Assembly: GCA_029821515.1 (NCBI GenBank)
Contig: JALGTD010000034.1
Coordinates: 1 to 10,207 of the forward strand
Direction of reading: 5' to 3'
From: Candidatus Zipacnadia bacterium
GTDB lineage: Bacteria; Armatimonadota; Zipacnadia; Zipacnadales; Zipacnadaceae
DNA: 10,207 bases
The notes beneath the pieces are model-generated. The model worked only from the letters and a program-made list of their open reading frames with translations. It had not been told where the DNA came from and did no database searches. Both the position numbers and the translations under genes were made by a program. This document shows, one piece after another, positions 1 through 4,686 of the stretch; position 1 is the stretch's first letter, and the number at the start of each line of letters is the position of its first letter.

Positions 1-585
1 GGCTTTGGCCTGTTTCCATTCCTCCAGCGAGCCGTAGTTGTGCCCCAGACTGCTTTCCCAGAAGGCGATGTGGCCGCACCAGCCGATGCCGCCGTAGCAG
101 CAGTCGGCCCCGCCAGTCGCAGCGATCATATCCGAGTAGTCGTTGATGTTATCGCTGTTGGGGAAATGGATATTCTCCTCCGGGGGGCGCAACTCGGCAT
201 CAATCTTGCCGAAGAAACTGGCGCGCATCGCGGTCGCAAACGAGCCTTCCCAGTCGGCGGGTGCCGTCTGGCCGTTCTCATCGGCGTACTCATCCATATT
301 GAAGGTGACGAGGTGCTGGCAGTCAATACGCAGCCGGTTGATAATGGCGGCGGCGATCGCGTACTGCGGCACCGGGCCGACCGGCAGTATCGCGGCCTGC
401 ACGATGCGCCCGACGATATCCAGCGCGAATTCCGAGTAGAAGATCTCGGTGCTGTCAACGACGCGGATGTTGAAGTCGGGATTGTCGTGCTCGGTGATTT
501 GCTCGCGGGTAATCGCGCGGACCCGTGCACACTCCTCGGGATCTTGAAAATCAATAAACTTGGCCAACGCCGGCGTAAAGGCCAT
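1..585 (-). CDS. NagB-like (glucosamine-6-phosphate deaminase/isomerase family) protein, partial, divergent active site
   Basis: The reading frame stays open from an ATG at 585-583 to the left edge, giving 195 N-terminal residues; the C-terminus lies outside. The start is fixed by an excellent ribosome binding site, AAGGAGGA, six bases upstream. Family signs are NMDEY at residues 96-100 (the NagB sugar-ring loop, D98 matching E. coli D72) and GGIGWCGHIAFWE at 165-177 (NagB GGVGNDGHIAFNE). NagB converts glucosamine 6-phosphate to fructose 6-phosphate and ammonia in the cytoplasm. Two differences argue against a standard deaminase. The catalytic base D141 is Cys170 here, while the His and Glu (H172, E177) are kept. 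The phosphate loop, normally PTGxTP, reads PVGPVP at 68-73. I infer a paralogue with changed substrate or chemistry. It is transcribed divergently from the phosphofructokinase gene. The fold assignment is fairly sure; the activity is not. Confidence 0.85.
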   Translation of the reverse strand, partial: MAFTPALAKFIDFQDPEECARVRAITREQITEHDNPDFNIRVVDSTEIFYSEFALDIVGRIVQAAILPVGPVPQYAIAAAIINRLRIDCQHLVTFNMDEYADENGQTAPADWEGSFATAMRASFFGKIDAELRPPEENIHFPNSDNINDYSDMIAATGGADCCYGGIGWCGHIAFWESSLGHNYGSLEEWKQAKA

Positions 586-591
586 CTTCAA

Positions 592-599
592 TCCTCCTT
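592..599 (-). promoter_or_regulatory. Strong Shine-Dalgarno of the NagB-like gene
   Basis: Read on the minus strand this is AAGGAGGA, a full match to the core anti-16S sequence, six bases before the ATG at 585. It decides the start of the leftward gene. Confidence 0.85.
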
Positions 600-683
600 C
601 ATTTATGTTCTTCTCACAGCATCCGTTTTCTTCACCGGGTTGGCTTTGTCCTTCCTGGAACAGCATTACGGCTCACCGCAGGG

Positions 684-753
684 CGCAAAGCAGCGTGCCA
701 TGCCGTGGTCCGCAAAACTCATAGACGGATTTTGCGAAAAACCGGCTTTGCGG
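684..753. promoter_or_regulatory. Cluster of CGCAAA/TTTGCG boxes, candidate operator
   Basis: CGCAAA occurs at 684-689 and 711-716, and its reverse complement TTTGCG at 731-736 and 747-752. The middle pair extends to a perfect 7-base inverted repeat, CGCAAAA (711-717) with TTTTGCG (730-736) and 12 bases between. CCGCAAA (710-716) also pairs with TTTGCGG (747-753). Such clustering in a divergent promoter region suggests a repressor or activator site shared by both genes. No specific regulator family can be named. Confidence 0.35.
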
Positions 754-775
754 CCACAAGGCATCTTTGTATATT
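748..775 (+). promoter_or_regulatory. Weak sigma70-like promoter candidate
   Basis: TTGCGG (748-753) and TATATT (770-775) are separated by 16 bases, placing a start near 782, ahead of the small ORF at 807 and the phosphofructokinase gene. The -35 box coincides with one TTTGCG box, so a protein bound there would interfere with it. The match is modest and could be chance. Confidence 0.25.
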
Positions 776-806
776 GGTGTATGAATAGTCCACATTAGAC
801 CTATCG

Positions 807-932
807 ATGAACTACCTTAGTAGCGTGAGTACACACCGGGAGGATTATCGCTACCGACAGCGAATAGAATTACAGCCCTCGTTAGCGAAACTACAAAGCA
901 AATTTAAGTCGAGAAGGGATGATTTAAGATGA
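807..932 (+). CDS. Possible 41-residue basic leader peptide overlapping the phosphofructokinase start
   Basis: An ATG at 807 opens 41 codons ending in a TGA (930-932) that shares bases with the ATG of the next gene as ATGA, the usual arrangement of translational coupling. The product is charged and basic, ending KFKSRRDDLR, with no signal peptide or recognised domain. A GTG at 825 could be an alternative start. Against it: neither start has a Shine-Dalgarno, and the frame uses TTA, CTA, AGA and ATA codons that neighbouring genes use little. It is either a short coupling leader or chance. Confidence 0.25.
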   Translation: MNYLSSVSTHREDYRYRQRIELQPSLAKLQSKFKSRRDDLR

Positions 933-2155
933 TACTGGAAGGAAATGCTGCCATAGGTCAATCGGGCGGGCCGACCATGGTAATCAACGCCAGCCTGGTA
1001 GGAGCGATTGAAGCGGCCCGGGAGGTGCCACAAATACGGAGACTCTATGGAGCTGTGCATGGAATGGATGGGGTGCTGCATGAGCGGTTCATTGACCTAT
1101 TCCGCGAAGATGACGAGCTGGTCGAAGAAATTCGCTACCGCCCCTCGGCAGCACTGGGGACAAGCCGCATCAAGCCCGATGAGACCGACCTGGCACGGGC
1201 GATGGAAGTGTTCATCGCCCAAGATATTCGCTACTTTTTCTACATCGGCGGCGACGACTCGCAGTCAGCCTGCCACGCGCTGTCGGAGCTGGCCAAGTCC
1301 TACGACTGGGAGATGAATATCATCGGCATCCCCAAGACGATTGACAATGACCTGGTAATCACCGACGTCTGCCCGGGGTTTGGCAGTGCGGCGCGGTTTG
1401 CGGCTTCGGCGGTCCAGTACGTCTCCTGCGACGCGGAGGCCTTCGGCACCTGTGAGGTAGTTGAGGTTATGGGCCGCAACGCCGGCTGGTTGACTGCTGC
1501 AACTGCGCTGGGCCGCAATAAGCCTATGGACGGCCCCCACCTGGTTTATGTGCCGGAGGTGACGGTCAATCCTGATAAATTCCTGGCCGACTGTCACCAA
1601 GTTTATGACGCGTATGGCTACCTGGTGATCGCCGTCTCCGAGGGTTTCTCATTCGCTGAATCCGAAGTAGCAACGACTTCTGAGAAGGTTGACGAATTTG
1701 GGCATGCCCGGCTGGGGGGAGTGGCTGAGGCCCTGGCCGACATGGTGGAGGAGGAAATAGGTGTGCGCTGCCGATTTGACCGCCTGGGCAATATGCAGCG
1801 CAGCTTCGCGCTGACCCAATCCCAGATTGACCTGGACATAGCTTACGCAGTCGGCGATAACGCGGTGCGGCGAGCTTGTAATGGAGAGACCGATGTGATG
1901 ATCACAATCCAACGTAAAAGCAGCGACCCGTTCGTCTTCGAGTGCGAGACCACTTCGCTGAGCAGCGTAGCCGGACAGACACGCTACCTACCCGACGAAT
2001 ATATCAACGACGAGCAAAACGGGGTAACCGAGGCATACCTGGAATATGCCCGCCCGCTGGTCGTGCCGCGCGAGCATTACCCCCTGAGCCTGCCCAACTA
2101 CCCCCGGTTCCAAAGGTTCTCTATTGAACCGAAGCTGGAAGCTTACGAGCGATAA
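929..2155 (+). CDS. pfp: Pyrophosphate-dependent 6-phosphofructokinase (PFK family)
   Basis: This 408-residue cytoplasmic enzyme phosphorylates fructose 6-phosphate to the 1,6-bisphosphate, probably with pyrophosphate and reversibly. The phosphoryl-donor loop is GQSGGPT (residues 10-16). GGDDS at 107-111 replaces the GGDGS of ATP enzymes, and PKTIDND at 135-141 replaces GTIDND; this Asp plus Lys pair is the established signature of PPi use. D139 is the expected catalytic base. MGR (181-183), SEG (237-239) and the LGNMQRS segment (286-292) are the sugar-phosphate contacts. The length fits bacterial PPi-PFKs of about 400 residues. AAGG at 914-917, 11 bases upstream, is a modest ribosome site, and the start overlaps the stop of a small upstream ORF. 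A divergent NagB-like gene lies upstream. Family certain; donor preference very likely. Confidence 0.93.
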   Translation: MILEGNAAIGQSGGPTMVINASLVGAIEAAREVPQIRRLYGAVHGMDGVLHERFIDLFREDDELVEEIRYRPSAALGTSRIKPDETDLARAMEVFIAQDIRYFFYIGGDDSQSACHALSELAKSYDWEMNIIGIPKTIDNDLVITDVCPGFGSAARFAASAVQYVSCDAEAFGTCEVVEVMGRNAGWLTAATALGRNKPMDGPHLVYVPEVTVNPDKFLADCHQVYDAYGYLVIAVSEGFSFAESEVATTSEKVDEFGHARLGGVAEALADMVEEEIGVRCRFDRLGNMQRSFALTQSQIDLDIAYAVGDNAVRRACNGETDVMITIQRKSSDPFVFECETTSLSSVAGQTRYLPDEYINDEQNGVTEAYLEYARPLVVPREHYPLSLPNYPRFQRFSIEPKLEAYER

Positions 2156-2227
2156 GAGCAATCCAACCGGTACAAATAGGGGCATTACTCAGATGCCGGT
2201 AGGACTGCCAATTGGGAGTGAGACTGT

Positions 2228-2305
2228 GTGTCTAAGTGTCTATTGGTGACGGTTGTTGCCATCGGGGTTGTGCCATTCGCTGCGGCTTTTCCGGTACTGG
2301 CATAA
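2228..2305 (+). CDS. Possible 25-residue hydrophobic peptide (signal-peptide-like or single membrane segment)
   Basis: A GTG at 2228 opens 25 codons ending in TAA at 2303-2305. GGGAG at 2214-2218 sits nine bases upstream, a well-placed ribosome site. After an N-terminal MSKC the product is one hydrophobic stretch (LLVTVVAIGVVPFAAAF) ending PVLA, so it could span a membrane or be cut like a signal peptide. It may be a small membrane protein, a leader peptide, or the remnant of a decayed secreted gene. The short length makes chance a real possibility. Confidence 0.33.
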   Translation: MSKCLLVTVVAIGVVPFAAAFPVLA

Positions 2306-2411
2306 CGCGATCCCTGTTTCGGTTTGGTCTGCTCATCTTGCATAAGTCATCTCACCGTTGCTGCAGAATAATGCTTCAATCACTACATATAATTCCAGAA
2401 CATCCTGTTGT

Positions 2412-2439
2412 TTGACGTCAAGCCCGGCTGTGCTATAAT
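2412..2439 (+). promoter_or_regulatory. Strong sigma70-type promoter with extended -10
   Basis: TTGACG (2412-2417), a 16-base spacer and a perfect TATAAT (2434-2439) preceded by TGC, an extended -10. The expected start is near 2446, giving an mRNA leader of about 33 bases before the RraA-like gene. The -35 box lies inside the 10-base palindrome TTGACGTCAA (2412-2421). Confidence 0.8.
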
Positions 2440-2443
2440 GACA

Positions 2444-2456
2444 TGTGACTTTCACA
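2444..2456. promoter_or_regulatory. TGTGA-N3-TCACA inverted repeat at the expected transcription start
   Basis: TGTGA (2444-2448) and TCACA (2452-2456) are separated by CTT and cover the predicted +1. The half-sites resemble CRP/FNR-type half-sites, but the spacer is three bases rather than the six of CRP. A repressor operator or a small leader hairpin are both possible. Confidence 0.3.
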
Positions 2457-2478
2457 ACAGTCTCCACGGAGGGAACAA

Positions 2479-3210
2479 ATGCAACCATCGTTGAGCACCG
2501 AACAGATTGATGGACTGAAAGCCTTCTGTACCCCAACCATCTCCAATGCTATAGAACTATTCGACATTCGCCCGTGCACTGAGGGCTTTATGCGTCCGGG
2601 TTTGCACTGTCGCTTTCCCGAGATGGGGCCCATCGTCGGGTATGCCGCCACTGCTACCTTTGCGGCGCAGCAGCCTTCGGCAACACCGAGTGACTGGCAA
2701 GCCTACTATGAATCGGTCCTGGCCCAGCCAGCGCCGCGTATATCCGTGGCTGAAGACCTGGATGATGAGCCTATAGGTGCGCTATTTGGCGAGGTAAATA
2801 CAACAGTACACAAAGCGCTGGGCTGCGTCGGCCATATCACCAACGGTGGCGTGCGCGACATAGACGAAGTTAGAGAGATCGGCTTCCAGTTCATATCGAG
2901 TTGTGTACAGGTGGCCCATGCTTACGTACACCTGGAAGACTTCGCTATCCCCGTGCAGGTAGGCGGCGTGACGGTGAATCCCGGGGATCTGCTCCACGCA
3001 GACCAGCACGGCTTTTGCATAATACCCCCCGAAGTAGCTCCTCATCTGGCCGAGGCCTGCCGCGGTATCGAGAAAGTGGAGCAACCTCTTCTGGAACTGG
3101 CCCGTTCGTCAGCGTTCACTGTTGCCAAGTACATCCAGGCGCGAGCTAAGTCGGCACAGGAATTAGCCGCTTTGTCCGCGGACTTTGCCCAGCGCATCAC
3201 ATCACGGTAA
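2479..3210 (+). CDS. RraA-family protein (HMG/CHA aldolase-like)
   Basis: This 243-residue protein has the RraA / 4-hydroxy-4-methyl-2-oxoglutarate aldolase fold, often mislabelled dimethylmenaquinone methyltransferase. Family signs in order are an N-terminal TPTISNAIE (18-26), a GEVNTTVHKALGCVGHITNG core (104-123), RD at 126-127 (in the aldolases these bind substrate and metal), and the closing GVTVNPGDLLHADQHG (163-178). Proteins of this type cleave or decarboxylate 2-oxo acids using a divalent metal, but many members have unknown substrates and the E. coli member inhibits RNase E, so no symbol is given. GGAGGG at 2468-2473, five bases before the ATG, fixes the start. It is the first gene behind a strong promoter, and the oxidoreductase 76 bases downstream is probably co-transcribed, suggesting a sugar-acid or polyol pathway. 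Confidence 0.88.
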   Translation: MQPSLSTEQIDGLKAFCTPTISNAIELFDIRPCTEGFMRPGLHCRFPEMGPIVGYAATATFAAQQPSATPSDWQAYYESVLAQPAPRISVAEDLDDEPIGALFGEVNTTVHKALGCVGHITNGGVRDIDEVREIGFQFISSCVQVAHAYVHLEDFAIPVQVGGVTVNPGDLLHADQHGFCIIPPEVAPHLAEACRGIEKVEQPLLELARSSAFTVAKYIQARAKSAQELAALSADFAQRITSR

Positions 3211-3263
3211 GCCAAACAGATACACAGATACAAAGCTCCCACAACGACAGGAGTTTTGAAACA

Positions 3264-3332
3264 ATGGAAAAACATAGAGATGAACTATGGAAAAGCTTAA
3301 AGTTGGTGTTCTGGGACTTGGGCGCGGAATAA
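3264..3332 (+). CDS. Possible 22-residue ORF overlapping the oxidoreductase start
   Basis: AGGAG at 3248-3252 lies 11 bases before an ATG at 3264 that opens 22 codons in a different frame from the oxidoreductase and ends at TAA 3330-3332, inside that gene. The ATGGAAAA of this start is repeated at the oxidoreductase start at 3287. The better ribosome site thus serves the short frame. It may be a decoy or coupling leader, or the ribosome may simply reach 3287 from the same site. Confidence 0.18.
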   Translation: MEKHRDELWKSLKLVFWDLGAE

Positions 3333-4474
3333 CGCACCTGCGCAACTTCCTGGCATTAGAGCAAGCCGAGGTGATCGGCGCTTGCGACCGCTTCGAGGCC
3401 CGTCGCCAGCGGGCTGAAGAGCTGCTGGTGCCTGCAGGTGGGCAAGTGGTGCCTGAGTTTGATGATCTGCTGGAGATGGAGCCTGACGCAGTAGTAATCG
3501 CCAGCAATGGCAAATGCCAGGTAAAACATTCTTGCCAGGCTATGGAGGCAGGTTGTCACGTGCTTTCCGAGGTGCCGGGCGGCTATACCGAAGAGGAACT
3601 CATTCGCCTGCGGGACACCGTGGAACGCACCGGAAAAACTTACATGCTGGGCGAGAACGCCTGCTTCTGGGACTTCCTACGCTACTGGCACAAGTGGGTC
3701 GTTGCTGGCCGCTTTGGTCCCATCTCTATGGCTGAAGGCGAGTACCTTCACTACCTGCCAGAAAGCCTGTACGCTCCTGACGGCTCGCGGCTCTCACCGA
3801 CTGAAGCCAAAGCGCAGGGGCGCACAGACTGCAAACCCATCTGGCGGGCCGACCAGCCCCCCATCCAGTACCTCACACACGACCTCGGCCCGCTCCTGGA
3901 GGTCCTGGACGACCACGTGGTCTCCGTCACCTGCCGTAGTGCTCCGTGGCGATGCGTGGACGCGCCTCTGCGGTCCGACGGCCAGATCGCGCTCTTCCAG
4001 ACGGCCAAGGGCACGCTCATCAAGATCGCGGTGACACTGAGCACTCGCCAGCCGGGCAATGGCGCACACCGTTATCGTCTATTCGGTACCGAGGGCAGCG
4101 CGGAGTGGTTCAGCTACGAGGGCTTTTGCCGTCGGTTCGACCGCGACCGCGACGAGAAGGACGGCTGGGAAAGGGTTGATATTGGCCTCGCTGCCCGCGA
4201 CGATGACGCCAGCTCGGGCCACGGGGGTGCTGACATAAAGACCACCCGGCACTTCACGGAGGCGGTATTGGCAGGCAAACCCCCACCCATTGACGTCTAT
4301 CGCGGCATCGAATTCGCACTGCCTGGCATCATTGCCAACCGATCCGCGGAGATGGGCGGCGCACAACTGGCCGTACCCGACCTGCGTCGGGAACCGTTCT
4401 CCACGACAACTTTCTGGGACACCGTCGGCCTACCTGACACTGAGCCTACTGGCCAACCTTACCAACAATCATAA
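3287..4474 (+). CDS. Gfo/Idh/MocA family NAD(P)-dependent oxidoreductase
   Basis: This 395-residue cytoplasmic protein has an N-terminal Rossmann domain with GVLGLGRG at 7-14, an acidic/basic DRFEARR after the second strand (34-40), and HVLSEVPGG at 91-99. The usual EKP is EVP here, so the Lys often found in the active site is absent, as in many planctomycete-like members. The C-terminal substrate domain has THDLGPLLEVL (197-207), which supplies the likely active-site H198-D199, then GHGGAD (311-316) and a PPPIDVYRGIEFALPG segment (332-347) as in GH109-like and related members. Such enzymes oxidise or epimerise sugars and polyols; the substrate is unknown. An in-frame TGA at 3281-3283 makes 3287 the first possible start, though its ribosome site (GAGATGA) is weak. 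It probably forms an operon with the RraA-like gene. Confidence 0.92.
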   Translation: MEKLKVGVLGLGRGITHLRNFLALEQAEVIGACDRFEARRQRAEELLVPAGGQVVPEFDDLLEMEPDAVVIASNGKCQVKHSCQAMEAGCHVLSEVPGGYTEEELIRLRDTVERTGKTYMLGENACFWDFLRYWHKWVVAGRFGPISMAEGEYLHYLPESLYAPDGSRLSPTEAKAQGRTDCKPIWRADQPPIQYLTHDLGPLLEVLDDHVVSVTCRSAPWRCVDAPLRSDGQIALFQTAKGTLIKIAVTLSTRQPGNGAHRYRLFGTEGSAEWFSYEGFCRRFDRDRDEKDGWERVDIGLAARDDDASSGHGGADIKTTRHFTEAVLAGKPPPIDVYRGIEFALPGIIANRSAEMGGAQLAVPDLRREPFSTTTFWDTVGLPDTEPTGQPYQQS

Positions 4475-4686
4475 GACTGGGCATCTCCACGCATAACCGT
4501 GTGTTATACGAACTCCCGGGAATTCGGCCAATGACGAGCCGCGGCGATGTAGTCAGGCCCGGCGCGTAGTGCAGTGGTCGACTGGGTCATCTGTGGGTGG
4601 GCAAGCTGTGGCCTGGAACAAATCATCCCCGAACCCCGTCAAACGCATAACCACTACTAATCTGTTCAGGATGTGACATAGTAACC
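4475..4686. other. Intergenic region with two interleaved direct repeats
   Basis: This gap separates the metabolic genes from the envelope genes. GACTGGGCATCT (4475-4486) recurs with one inserted base at 4580-4592, and ACGCATAACC (4489-4498) recurs exactly at 4643-4652. ATAAC/GTTAT (4493-4507) gives a 5-base stem without a T-run, so no terminator is called. I see no good promoter for the next gene. GGATGTGA at 4669-4676 matches GGAGGTGA at seven of eight bases and supports the GTG start at 4687. Confidence 0.5.

Larger units (their letters stand above)
586..928. other. Divergent intergenic region
   Basis: This stretch separates the leftward NagB-like gene from the rightward phosphofructokinase gene and must hold both promoters unless a small ORF intervenes. 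It contains four CGCAAA/TTTGCG boxes within 70 bases, a weak rightward promoter candidate, and a possible 41-codon ORF. A six-base inverted repeat (GTAGCG at 820-825, CGCTAC at 849-854) encloses a GGGAGG. I see no convincing leftward promoter and no terminator. Confidence 0.6.
2156..2478. other. Intergenic region between phosphofructokinase and RraA-like genes
   Basis: The left part holds the possible 25-residue peptide ORF. GGCAT and ATGCC (2181-2197) could form a 5-base stem soon after the phosphofructokinase stop, nested in ACCGG/CCGGT, but no T-run follows, so I do not call a terminator. TATAAT at 2388-2393 has no -35 partner. The right end carries the strong promoter of the next gene. 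Confidence 0.6.

Noticed and set aside
40..798. Long rightward open frame of 252 codons across the left edge and the divergent gap
   Set aside because: It lies opposite the NagB-like gene, whose motifs and ribosome site are clear, and its product is unlike any family. GC-rich antisense frames often stay open.
2181..2197. GGCAT/ATGCC stem as a terminator after the phosphofructokinase gene
   Set aside because: The stem is five bases and there is no T-run, so it fails as an intrinsic terminator.
2193..2249. 18-codon ORF starting ATG at 2193
   Set aside because: The product is nondescript, the AGGGG ten bases upstream is marginal, and it overlaps the better-supported hydrophobic ORF.
2388..2393. 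TATAAT upstream of the RraA-like gene as a second promoter
   Set aside because: No -35-like box lies 15-19 bases upstream; the nearest TTGCTG is 24 bases away.
4531..4569. 12-codon ORF in the gap before the barrel gene
   Set aside because: It has no ribosome site and is too short to distinguish from chance.
4655..4663. TACTAATCT as a -10 box for the barrel gene
   Set aside because: It matches the consensus at only half the positions and has no -35 partner.
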